A DNA stretch of 34,208 nt from JAAYAN01 sp964437215 (GTDB lineage: Bacteria > Bacteroidota > Ignavibacteria > Ignavibacteriales > Melioribacteraceae): assembly GCA_964437215.1 (NCBI GenBank), contig CAYTFZ010000018.1:1-34208 (forward strand). The letters are read 5' to 3'. The notes under the pieces were generated by a model. It was not told where the DNA came from and searched no databases. It saw only the letters and a program-made list of their open reading frames with translations. Both the position numbers and the translations under genes were made by a program. Of the stretch, positions 1 through 7,549 are shown piece after piece (the stretch's first letter is position 1; each line of letters starts with the position of its first letter).

Positions 1-17
1 CAGGTTAATTCAACCTG
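1..17. repeat. 6-bp inverted repeat with 5-nt loop
   Basis: CAGGTT, loop AATTC, AACCTG is a perfect small dyad at the very edge of the window, just before a strong terminator. It may belong to the 3' end of a gene outside the window. Nothing more can be said. Confidence 0.35.
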
Positions 18-20
18 ATC

Positions 21-47
21 AAAAACCCCGGTCAGCCGGGGTTTTTT
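21..47. terminator. Bidirectional rho-independent terminator
   Basis: AAAAACCCCGG, tetraloop TCAG, CCGGGGTTTTTT: an 11-bp stem with six G:C pairs, an A-tract before and a T-tract after. It can work on both strands. On the minus strand it lies 26 nt past the stop of the decayed T9SS gene; on the plus strand it would end a gene outside the window. Confidence 0.85.
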
Positions 48-72
48 GTTTATATCTTTTATATTTAATCTT

Positions 73-316
73 TTATCTTAGCAGCGTCATCTTTTTAATT
101 GCCGTAAAATTGCCGCATGTAATTCTGTAAAGATATATACCGCTTGAAAGATTTATTGCATCGAATTTGATATGATAATTGCCTGCAGCTTGTTCTTCAT
201 TTACCAATACAGCCACTTCATATATCCTCCCCATCGGGAATTGGGTTTCTGTTAATCCATTGTGAATAGGAAAATGATGAGATAAATAAAAGGATTAAAA
301 TATATCTGACATTCAT
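73..316 (-). pseudogene. Decayed T9SS-secreted protein: signal peptide joined out of frame to a sorting tail
   Basis: Seen directly: an ATG at 316, behind a strong Shine-Dalgarno (AAGAGGAGG), opens a 32-codon ORF ending at 218. It reads as a hydrophobic signal peptide (MNVRYILILLFISSFSYSQ) followed by a short mature start with NPIPDGEDI. In another minus frame, ending at the TAA at 73-75, the sequence encodes about 50 residues typical of the Por secretion (type IX) C-terminal sorting domain: EVAVLVNEEQAAGNYHIKF, then LSSGIYLYRI and a terminal KKMTLLR. The two parts meet around 218-225 and differ by one frame. Known: such tails end large exported proteins in Bacteroidota and Ignavibacteria. 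Inferred: the whole central passenger domain has been deleted and the remnant is frameshifted. The QW..NP.P.G start resembles secreted Ycf48-propeller proteins of this group, so the lost domain may have been of that kind. A single sequencing indel would restore an 80-residue signal-plus-tail product, which would still lack a passenger. Confidence 0.75.
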
Positions 317-486
317 ATTGTCCTCCTCTTAATTAAAAAACGGAAATAATGAATATCGATTTTATGTAAATAGCAACACCATAAATTATACTTTTTTTCA
401 CAGGAATTTCAGCCTTAGCAGGCTTTGTAATGATATGTCTATTATAACATAATTGATATTGTTTAGGAATGCCTTTGCAGCATTTA

Positions 487-1056
487 TCAAAACAAATAAA
501 GAGCAAATAAAGTCACTGCACCGCCCAAAAGCGTTCCTGCAATAATTTGTAGAATTGTATGCACACCCAGTTTCCATCTCGCCCATCCTAATAAAATTAG
601 AAATGGCAGTAAAACCAGAGCTTTTCCCCCTGCTGTAAAATAAATGCAAAAAAAAGTGATTGCCGCTCCAAGCATATGCGCGCTTATTTTCCAGTAAAGA
701 TTTATTATAATTATTAAAACAGAACAAACCGCAAAAACAATCCACATAAGTCCCATAATTTTATGCGACCCCGATACATACGAAACTGCAAAAGCCGACA
801 GGCAGAATATCACACCGATAATGTAAGGAATTGTCCTTTCTTCCTTAACAGTAGCGTCGTCGTTAACAATTTTCCCTTTTTTGCGCATTACAATAAACGT
901 AACTACCGGCAAAACAAATCCGAACAACGCCGAATTAATTATATCAATAGCAAGTGTATCTGTCTGCTTGCCGTATAATAAAGTCAGGTAAACAAATAAA
1001 GCCATCGTAAGCACCGGAGGAACCATTATATATGAAATAATGCGGGCTGCTTTCAT
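487..1056 (-). CDS. PAP2-like membrane phosphatase
   Basis: A 189-residue integral membrane protein with about six hydrophobic segments. It carries weak but ordered PAP2 (type 2 phosphatidic acid phosphatase) signatures: K71..R74-TIPY in place of the first motif, KISAH with His127 in place of PSGH, and R160 with GVH166TILQIIAG matching the SR..(5-6)..H motif. Known family members dephosphorylate lipid phosphates, for example phosphatidate or undecaprenyl diphosphate, at the membrane. Which substrate this one uses cannot be told, and the degenerate first motif leaves some doubt about activity. Its ATG lies 3 nt after the DusB stop, so it is probably the last gene of an operon with the MFS pump and DusB. 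The 170 bp between its stop and the decayed gene at 316 contain no convincing terminator. Confidence 0.75.
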   Translation of the reverse strand: MKAARIISYIMVPPVLTMALFVYLTLLYGKQTDTLAIDIINSALFGFVLPVVTFIVMRKKGKIVNDDATVKEERTIPYIIGVIFCLSAFAVSYVSGSHKIMGLMWIVFAVCSVLIIIINLYWKISAHMLGAAITFFCIYFTAGGKALVLLPFLILLGWARWKLGVHTILQIIAGTLLGGAVTLFALYLF

Positions 1057-1059
1057 CAG

Positions 1060-2058
1060 TTAAGCAGTCCTTTCAGATTCGTTTTCCCGCTTTTTTAATT
1101 CTTCCAGATAATTTAAAAGTCTTTCTTCCACTTCGGAATAAGTAACGAGCTTCATCATTTCATTTCTTACGTGCGAAATATTATGCAATCCTTTAAGATA
1201 TGAAGTGTAATGTTTACGGAATTCCAGCACAGCTCGCCTTTCTCCTTTTACAGGCACAGCGGATTTAATCTGTTCTAGCGCTGTAAATATTTTATCCTGA
1301 TACGTTACAACAGTTTTAATTTCACCCGTTTCAATAAGTTCTTTTGTCTCTTTAAATATCCAAGGATGAGTAATAGCTCCGCGGGCAATCATTACGGCAT
1401 CGGCTCCTGTATCGTCGAATGCCCGTTTTGCATCGTATGCCGTAAATATTCCTCCGTTAACGGCAACGGGTATCTTAACTATTTGTTTAACTTTCCCTAT
1501 CCAACTCCAATCCGGCTCGCCCGAATGCCCCTGGCAGCGTGTTCTTCCGTGGATTGTAAGCGCCTGGGCTCCGGCATCTTCAATTCTTTTTGCAATTTCT
1601 TCTATAAGAATGCTGTTGCTGTCCCACCCGATTCGGGTTTTAACAGTTACAGGAATTTTTACTGATTTAACAATTTCTTCTACCATCTTTTGCAAATACG
1701 GCGGATCTTTTAGAAGTCCGGCTCCGGCTCCCCTGTTTGCAACTTTTTTAACCCAGCATCCGGCATTTATATCAATTAAATCGGGATTTTCCTGTTCGGC
1801 AATTTTTGCCGCTTCAATCATTGAATTGAGATTTTCGCCGTAAATCTGAATTCCAACAGGTCTTTCAAAATCCGATATTTCAAGTTTTTTTCTTGTTTTT
1901 TCATTCGACCGGATAAGCCCTTCGGCATTTACAAATTCGGTGTAAACGACATCTGCTCCCATTTTTTTGCATAATTGCCTGAAAGAAATATCCGTAACAT
2001 CTTCCATCGGTGCCAGAAGTAAGGCATTTTGTATATTTATTTTACCAACTTTAAACAT
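1060..2058 (-). CDS. dusB: tRNA-dihydrouridine synthase (DusB type)
   Basis: 332 residues, the usual length for the family. FMN-dependent enzyme that reduces specific uridines in the tRNA D-loop, using NADPH. The TIM barrel is recognisable throughout: LAPMEDVTD near residue 15, the catalytic cysteine C101 in INAGCWVKKV, TVKTRIGW with K140, HGRTR with H170, and the phosphate-binding NGGIFT and MIARGA loops. The family more often has NMGCP at the catalytic loop; here it is NAGCW, with the cysteine itself retained. It starts 9 nt after the MFS stop and ends 3 nt before the PAP2 start, so it is translated within a compact operon. DusB is the bacterial paralog most often left when only one Dus is present; the B assignment comes from the general sequence pattern. 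Confidence 0.93.
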   Translation of the reverse strand: MFKVGKINIQNALLLAPMEDVTDISFRQLCKKMGADVVYTEFVNAEGLIRSNEKTRKKLEISDFERPVGIQIYGENLNSMIEAAKIAEQENPDLIDINAGCWVKKVANRGAGAGLLKDPPYLQKMVEEIVKSVKIPVTVKTRIGWDSNSILIEEIAKRIEDAGAQALTIHGRTRCQGHSGEPDWSWIGKVKQIVKIPVAVNGGIFTAYDAKRAFDDTGADAVMIARGAITHPWIFKETKELIETGEIKTVVTYQDKIFTALEQIKSAVPVKGERRAVLEFRKHYTSYLKGLHNISHVRNEMMKLVTYSEVEERLLNYLEELKKRENESERTA

Positions 2059-2067
2059 ATTTTCAAT

Positions 2068-3252
2068 TTATTTATTAAAATGAACTGTCCTAAAAACATT
2101 AAAAGATAAAACCAGAGCAAACAGCGTAAAAGCAGCTCCTGTTAAAAAAGGAAACTGATACCCGAAATAATCGAAAGAAAATCCTCCCCATACAGGTCCA
2201 ATAACTCTGCCTAAAGAAGCAATCGATTGATTCAAGCCCAGCACTGCTCCCTGTTCTGCTTCCGGCGAATATTTTGAAATCATACTCATAATTATCGGTT
2301 GATTGATAGATGTTCCGATAGACATAATAAAAACTGCGACCGATATTCCTATCAATCCGCTACCGAAAGGAATAAGCGCAAGACCAACCATAATAAACAT
2401 TAAAGCAGCAAGAACAAGCTTTTTCTCTTCAAACATACGGGATAAATATTTTATTGCGAATCCTTGAATTATAACTCCAACAAGCCCCATAATCCCAAAC
2501 AGATATGAATTCTGCCTGTCTGTAAAATTATGTACTTTCATTCCTAAAATTGCAAGGGTTCCATGAATATTTGCCACAGAGAATACTCCTATAAAAAATA
2601 TAAGCACAAGAATAGCAATTATGTAATTTTCTTTATGTAGTTTTAAAGCATATTTAATGTCAAATATCTTATAACTGATTTTTTGTTTAGCTTTATTTGC
2701 CGGAAGAGACTCCGGCAGGACAAAAAACGCAAATATAAATGCAATAAATGAAAATCCAGCGCTTGCATAACCAGCAACTGAATATCCGTATTCAGCAAGC
2801 AAACCGCCGATTATCGGACCGAAAACAAAACCGAGACCGAAAGCCGAGCCGATCATTCCCATTCCTTTTGCTCTTTCCTCTTTTGATGTAACATCGGCAA
2901 TGTATGCCTGTGCAACTCCTATATTGCTTCCTCCTAATCCAGCAAGCGCCCTCGAAAGAAAAAGCATTAAAAAGTTGTGCGAAAAGCTGAATAAAATGTA
3001 CGAACTGCTTGTAACAAGAAGTGTTGAAAGCAGCAAAGGTCTTCTGCCTATTTTATCGGATAATTTCCCTAAAAACGAATTAAATAAGAATTGAACAAAC
3101 GAAAAAGCACCTACAATAATTCCTATTCCGGTATCGGATATTCCCAAACCTTTGCTTGCAAACGATGGAAGTATCGGTACAAGAATTCCGAAACCCATAA
3201 GGTCAATAAAAACTGTAAAAAATATTACTGTTAGTCCGGCTTTGTTTTTCAT
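2068..3252 (-). CDS. MFS drug-efflux-type transporter (TetA-like)
   Basis: 394 residues with about 12 hydrophobic segments, the normal size for drug:H+ antiporter-1 MFS pumps. The N-terminal segment has D17 followed by MGFGILVPILPSF, typical of TetA-like proteins. Motif A is clear in the loop between helices 2 and 3 (GKLSDKIGRRPLL). The motif C-like GLGFVFGPIIGG lies in helix 5 and marks antiporters. A second motif A-like element follows in the C-terminal half. The substrate cannot be read from sequence; the gene is not linked to a TetR-type regulator, so a housekeeping or unspecific multidrug role is more likely than dedicated tetracycline resistance. It is spaced 64 nt from the CapA stop upstream and 9 nt from dusB downstream, so it may open the pump-dusB-PAP2 operon. 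Confidence 0.88.
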   Translation of the reverse strand: MKNKAGLTVIFFTVFIDLMGFGILVPILPSFASKGLGISDTGIGIIVGAFSFVQFLFNSFLGKLSDKIGRRPLLLSTLLVTSSSYILFSFSHNFLMLFLSRALAGLGGSNIGVAQAYIADVTSKEERAKGMGMIGSAFGLGFVFGPIIGGLLAEYGYSVAGYASAGFSFIAFIFAFFVLPESLPANKAKQKISYKIFDIKYALKLHKENYIIAILVLIFFIGVFSVANIHGTLAILGMKVHNFTDRQNSYLFGIMGLVGVIIQGFAIKYLSRMFEEKKLVLAALMFIMVGLALIPFGSGLIGISVAVFIMSIGTSINQPIIMSMISKYSPEAEQGAVLGLNQSIASLGRVIGPVWGGFSFDYFGYQFPFLTGAAFTLFALVLSFNVFRTVHFNK

Positions 3253-3316
3253 ACGCAGAAATTAATTAAATGAAGGCTGTAAATTATTGATTATTAAGGA
3301 AAATAGCTTGCATATT

Positions 3317-4450
3317 TTATTCAAGAGGCATAATTTTATCAGAATATTTTGTAATTATGTAGCGGGTATCGTTAAAACTTTGAATCATAGCGGAAGAATC
3401 TGTTTTTGAAATATACGACGGATAAAGTTCTTCCTTAAAATTCTGCGGAATTATTTTGTATTCGCGATTTTTGCCTGTATTGCCTTTGTAAATCCAGACC
3501 GGCAGATACTTAACTTTTCCAAGTGAGAATTTCCGGGAAGTATCCGGACGGGAAATGCTGAAATTAATAATTACACCGCAATCGGAATATCGCCATCGCT
3601 GGTTTGAGATAAAATTGCCGAGCGAATATGCTGTAAATCCTGTATCTATATTTGCGCTTGAATCTGAGGAAAAACGCACCGGCTGAATTACGTGAGGATG
3701 ACTTGCAATAATTATATCGGCTCCGGCTTTAAATGCAATTTCTTCTGTCTTCCTCTGGTAATTATTTTCAATCCGCTGATATTCATTTCCGAAATGGAAA
3801 TATGCTATTATCAGTTCGGCACCCATTTCTCTGTATCTTTTAAGATCATTTGTAATTTTAGCTGAATCGATAATATTTACTGTGGTTATGCTTTTATTTG
3901 ACTGAGCGCCGAGGTTTGTTCCGTATGTATATGCAGGAAAACCGATTTTAACTCCTTTCACTTTTATAATTCTGTAACTTTTCAACGAATCGTTTTTTAC
4001 GGTATAACCTGACGTAAGAAATCCATATTTTTCTGTCTCTTTTAAAGTTGCTTCGAGACCTGCGCTGCCGTAATCGTAAATGTGATTATTTGCAAGATAT
4101 AGCAAATCGAAACCGCAGCTTTTTATTGCTTGAAGATATTCTTCGGGCGAGTTAAAGCAAGGGTATCCTGAATAAGGTTTTTCGCTGTAAACTACAGTTT
4201 CAAGATTCCCAACAGTTAAATCGGCTGATTGAAGCGTTTGCCTGACATATTCAAAAACAGGATTAAAATCATAGCCGCTGTCAGTTTTTGCATAATCCCT
4301 TTGGGGAGAATGCATCATTAAATCGCCTATAAAATTAAAAGTTATTTCTGTAACGGCAACAGGCTTTTCTTGCTTTGCTTCTTTATCGGGATTGCAAAAA
4401 GAGAAAAAAAAAGAAATTAGAATTGCTGTAATGCTGATGATATATTTCAT
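3317..4450 (-). CDS. CapA-family metallophosphoesterase-like lipoprotein
   Basis: 377 residues. The N-terminus has a signal peptide with a lipobox-like FSFC at 16-19, so the mature protein is probably a lipoprotein outside the cytoplasm. The body is the CapA/PgsA domain (bacterial capsule synthesis protein family), related to calcineurin-like phosphoesterases: NFIGDLMMH with D43 and H47, GNLETVV, LANNHIYDYG, YFHFGNEY, and ASHPHVIQPV give all metal-ligand blocks. Family members are needed for poly-gamma-glutamate capsule anchoring in bacilli, but most homologs in this phylum are uncharacterised and no other pgs gene is nearby. The start codon has no Shine-Dalgarno; instead it directly follows a run of ten T, the end of a terminator-like hairpin (4451-4508). 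Confidence 0.88.
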   Translation of the reverse strand: MKYIISITAILISFFFSFCNPDKEAKQEKPVAVTEITFNFIGDLMMHSPQRDYAKTDSGYDFNPVFEYVRQTLQSADLTVGNLETVVYSEKPYSGYPCFNSPEEYLQAIKSCGFDLLYLANNHIYDYGSAGLEATLKETEKYGFLTSGYTVKNDSLKSYRIIKVKGVKIGFPAYTYGTNLGAQSNKSITTVNIIDSAKITNDLKRYREMGAELIIAYFHFGNEYQRIENNYQRKTEEIAFKAGADIIIASHPHVIQPVRFSSDSSANIDTGFTAYSLGNFISNQRWRYSDCGVIINFSISRPDTSRKFSLGKVKYLPVWIYKGNTGKNREYKIIPQNFKEELYPSYISKTDSSAMIQSFNDTRYIITKYSDKIMPLE

Positions 4451-4508
4451 AAAAAAAAAATAAAAGGTTACAATCGTTATTCAATATGTAAAAATAACGA
4501 AAGTAACC
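4451..4508 (-). terminator. Rho-independent terminator after hc1, abutting the CapA start
   Basis: Nested inverted repeat on the plus strand: GGTTAC (4466-4471), AAT, CGTTAT (4475-4480), 13-nt loop, ATAACG (4494-4499), AAA, GTAACC (4503-4508). Read on the minus strand it is a 6+6-bp stem with a 3x3 internal loop followed by CTTTTA and then ten T. It lies 8 nt past the Hc1 stop codon. The T-tract runs right up to the CapA ATG, so it could act as a terminator or an attenuator. Confidence 0.7.
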
Positions 4509-4516
4509 CTGATAAA

Positions 4517-4702
4517 TTAAGATTTTTTACTAGCCTTTTTTTCCTGAATTTCAACGCGCATATCCTGAGCTAAAGCTTTTAATTCACTTAAACTTTTTCT
4601 TAAACGTGTACCTGCAGCCGATTGTCCTTTTTCGTAAAACTTTTGAACATCTGCTTCCATCGATTTTACAAATGCAATAAGATTACTGTATTTTTCGCTC
4701 AT
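4517..4702 (-). CDS. Histone H1-like DNA-binding protein (Hc1 family)
   Basis: A 61-residue, helical, basic protein. The centre KGQSAAGTRLRKSLSELK matches the Hc1-type small histones widespread in Bacteroidota and known from Chlamydia, where they compact the nucleoid. It has an acidic/amphipathic first half and a lysine-rich tail ending in KKASKKS. A good Shine-Dalgarno (AGGAG) precedes the ATG. It lies 31 nt after the Fe-S oxidoreductase stop and is followed immediately by a terminator, so it could be the end gene of the hydrolase/Fe-S operon or have its own promoter in the short gap. The family call rests on the AAGTR.RK core and size; DNA binding is inferred. Confidence 0.8.
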   Translation of the reverse strand: MSEKYSNLIAFVKSMEADVQKFYEKGQSAAGTRLRKSLSELKALAQDMRVEIQEKKASKKS

Positions 4703-4733
4703 AACTACTCCTGTAATTTTAGTATTTTATTAG

Positions 4734-6519
4734 TTATTTAGAATTTTCGAGAACAATTTCAGCAATATCTTTAACTTCTGTTTTGTTCCCGTTTATTGTT
4801 TTAAAACCGTCATTCAGCATAGTCATACAAAACGGGCAGGCAGAAACAACTTCTTCGGCGCCCGATTTCTCAATTTCATTTGCGCGGTTAATATTTACTT
4901 TTTCGCCGCTCTTTTCTTCAAGGAACATTCTTCCGCCGCCTGCTCCGCAGCAAAAACCTTCTTCATAATTCCTATTTTGTTCAATAAAATAATTCTTATA
5001 AAGTAATTTAATAGGATTTCTTGGAAAATCATAAACATTATTGTATCTGCCAAGATAACAAGAATCGTGATACGTTATTTTTTTTGTTTTTTCTTCATCT
5101 TTTAATACAATTTTACCTGTTTCAATAAGTTTGTTTATTAATTCCGAATGGTGTATTACATTAAAATTTCCGCCGAATTGAGGGAAATCATTTTTCAGCG
5201 AATTGAAACAATGAGGACAAGCTGTAACAATATTTTTCACATTGTATTTTTGAAGAGTCTGAATATTTTCAGTAATAAGCATCTGTGATAAATATTCATT
5301 TCCAAGCCGGCGTGCAGTATCTCCGTTGCATTTTTCTTCATTCCCGAGAATTCTGAATTTTATTCCTGCTTTATTTAATATTTCTGAAAAAGCCGCCGAA
5401 ACATTTTTTGCTCTTTCGTCAAACGAACCGGCACATCCTACCCAAAAAAGCCATTCGCAATCGGCATCTTCAGCAAGAGTTTTAATTCCAAGCGGTTTTG
5501 CCCAGTCTGCTCTGCTGCTGTTACTGAATCCCCACGGATTGTAAGAATTTTCAATGTTTCTGAATACTCCGTTCAACTCTGCGGGGAACCGCGATTCTGT
5601 AAGAACAAGATTCCTGCGTAGTTCATATATTGTGTCGAGATGCTCAATTTCAACCGGACACTCATAAACGCAAGCACCGCAGGATGTGCACGACCATATT
5701 TCTTCTTCCGTAATATAATTTTCGAGAAGTTTATTTTCGCTCCCTGTTTTGTATTTTTCTTCGGTTCTCTTTCTTATATCAGTAATAATTTTCCGCGGTG
5801 AAAGCGGTTTGCCCGTGTTCGTTGCCGGACAAACAGAATCGCATCTTCCGCATTCGGTGCAGGCAAATCCGTTAAGAATCTGCTTCCACGATAATTCATC
5901 CGCATCCGATGCTCCGAAAATTTCAGTGTTTTCATCTTCCAAATTTATAGGAGTAATTATATATTTATTTCCCAATTTCGAAAAGAATACGTTNNNNNNN
6001 NNNNNNNNNNNNNNNNNNNNNNNNNNNNNNNNNNNNNNNNNNNNNNNNNNNNNNNNNNNNNNNNNNNNNNNNNNNNNNNNNNNNNNNNNNNNNTTTGCTT
6101 ATCTGAAGTCTTTTAATTTTAATTATATACCGCCTGGCAATTGCGGCTGCAACTGCAAATAAAACCGAAATTGAAAACACCTGATTTACAGCGCTGAAAA
6201 TAAAAGAAATGTTTTCAGGAAGATTAAATGAAAAAATTGAATGAAATCCTTTAAAAAAAGATTCTGATACCGGGATAAGGAAAATTATAAATCCCCAGAA
6301 AATTGCTAAATGAATAAATCCCGCAGCCGGCTGATGCATCAATTTTGTCTGCGCAAAACATAATACCGTTGTCTTATTAATTCTTGCAGTTAAATTGTCC
6401 CATCGGTACTCGTCTTTACCCGTTTTTATTATCTTAATTTTCTTTTGCAGATTAAAAAGAAATATTACTGAGGATATAATAAAAACAGCAGTGAATATTA
6501 TATTTTTTAATTCCATCAT
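4734..6519 (-). CDS. Membrane-anchored (Fe-S) oxidoreductase, HdrD/LdpA-like, split by an assembly gap
   Basis: I read the two ORFs either side of the N run as one gene. The N-terminal part (6519 to 6094) has NarI-like membrane helices, including MHQPAAGFIHLAIFWGF. The C-terminal part is open right up to the gap (NVFFSKLGNKYIITPIN...), so the apparent TTG start at 5975 is not a real start. It then has two 4Fe-4S motifs (CTECGRCDSVCP; CTSCGACVYECP) and two CCG domains (WVGCAG...C, CPHCFNSL; DSCYLGR, FCCGAGGG, CPFCM), the heterodisulfide-reductase-D architecture. Known relatives pass electrons between the quinone pool and a thiol/disulfide or flavoprotein partner at the inner membrane; the partner here is unknown. 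The two parts are in different frames, as expected if the 100 N is a placeholder. The ATG overlaps the upstream hydrolase stop (ATGA). Confidence 0.85.
5994..6093. other. Assembly gap of exactly 100 N inside the Fe-S oxidoreductase gene
   Basis: Exactly 100 N, a conventional placeholder for unknown length. The coding frames on the two sides do not agree, so the true length is not 100. The missing part should encode the rest of the membrane domain, perhaps 80-100 residues judged from memory of homologs. Confidence 0.9.
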
Positions 6520-7349
6520 CTAACTATTAAATGCGTTTTCAAAAATGGGATGGTTAGTTCTAATAATTTTTCGAATGCCGGATTAGATTTTTCGAATGGA
6601 TGATTTATATTAAAAGTATGACCGGCTTTTTCAATAATTTGCATCTGTGTTCGATTTTTATCCGCCCAATTGTATAACTTTTCTGCTTCTGCAATTTTAA
6701 CGGGAATATCTTCTTCGCCGTGTATTATTAGATAAGGGATGTTTAAATTCTGCACCGCTTTTTTTATATTCAATTTTCCTGCAGAATTCTTCTCGATATC
6801 CTCCAAAAATGAAAGATTCATTTCAAAATCTTGCCCTGTACGAAGATTTGTTGTTTTTATAAAACCGTTTGTTCGCCATTCATCTTTCTGTCTCTCGGAA
6901 TATCGGTGAAAATTTGAAATTGCCGCCCAAGTAACAATACAAAAAGGGTTTACTGAAGCTGAAGCAAGCAACGAAACAGCTCCGCCCCTGCTATGCCCGA
7001 TTAGTGCAATACCGGCTGGGACAAATCCGTCGAAAAAACCGTTTTTAAGAATTTCGGATATTTCAATAACTTCATCAACTTCGCGGCTGTATGTGTTTGC
7101 GGCGAATTTTGCAAAATCTGTAAACTCGTTAGTATTTTCTCCAATTCCATTATGCGAAAAATTAAAAGTTACAACTGTCAGTCCCGAATCAGAAATAATT
7201 TCCGCTGCAACAGGGAAAAATCCCCAGTCCTTAAAACCTTTAAACCCATGTGCCAAAATCACAGCCGGTTGCGTTCGGGTTAAATCGCCATAGACTGTAA
7301 TTTTAATTTTATGATTATCGGATGTGTAATAAGAAAAATCTTTAGACAT
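6516..7349 (-). CDS. Alpha/beta hydrolase (dienelactone hydrolase/esterase-like)
   Basis: 277 residues from the ATG at 7349. The alpha/beta hydrolase order is complete: oxyanion region LAHGFKGFKDWG, nucleophile elbow GHSRGG, acid in HGEEDIPV, and the catalytic His in KAGHTF near the C-terminus. Such proteins hydrolyse esters, thioesters or peptides; no substrate can be named. It lacks a signal peptide, so it should be cytoplasmic. An upstream in-frame TTG at 7397 would add 16 residues, but there is no Shine-Dalgarno there and the extra part (TNFLTLVPCLTIFHN) has no family features, so I prefer 7349. The last codons overlap the ATG of the Fe-S oxidoreductase by 4 nt (ATGA), suggesting translational coupling. 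Confidence 0.85.
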   Translation of the reverse strand: MSKDFSYYTSDNHKIKITVYGDLTRTQPAVILAHGFKGFKDWGFFPVAAEIISDSGLTVVTFNFSHNGIGENTNEFTDFAKFAANTYSREVDEVIEISEILKNGFFDGFVPAGIALIGHSRGGAVSLLASASVNPFCIVTWAAISNFHRYSERQKDEWRTNGFIKTTNLRTGQDFEMNLSFLEDIEKNSAGKLNIKKAVQNLNIPYLIIHGEEDIPVKIAEAEKLYNWADKNRTQMQIIEKAGHTFNINHPFEKSNPAFEKLLELTIPFLKTHLIVR

Positions 7350-7478
7350 ATTGTGAAATATGGTTAAACAAGGCACTAATGTCAAGAAATTAGTCAAAAA
7401 GTTTTACATAAAAACATTATATTATTTAAATTATTTTATCATTTAAATAGTATTTCATAACTTATTGTTTATAATAAA

Positions 7479-7486
7479 TATTTTTG
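7479..7486 (+). promoter_or_regulatory. Possible Bacteroidota -7 element upstream of the hisA-like gene
   Basis: TATTTTTG fits the TAnnTTTG -7 consensus of Bacteroidota and lies 63 nt before the ATG at 7550. I do not see a TTTG element at the required 17-23 nt upstream spacing, so this is a weak call. The roughly 200-bp region between the divergent hydrolase and hisA-like genes is very A+T rich and must hold both promoters. Confidence 0.3.
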
Positions 7487-7549
7487 TGTAAGAACTATTA
7501 AAAAGATAGTATTTAAATAAAATCAACACTAATAAAAAAATAGAAGATT

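Noticed and set aside
411..424. Small hairpin AGCCT-TAGC-AGGCT downstream of the PAP2 gene
   Set aside because: Only a 5-bp stem and no T-tract; not convincing as a terminator.
398..745. Minus-strand 115-codon ORF overlapping the PAP2 gene
   Set aside because: It lies in another frame of the PAP2 coding region and has no family features; the PAP2 frame has motifs and membrane pattern.
5749..6162. Plus-strand ORF running through the N gap
   Set aside because: It is antisense to the Fe-S gene and crosses placeholder N, so its frame is meaningless.
7350..7397. Upstream TTG start for the alpha/beta hydrolase
   Set aside because: No Shine-Dalgarno and no family-like residues in the added part; the ATG at 7349 is preferred.
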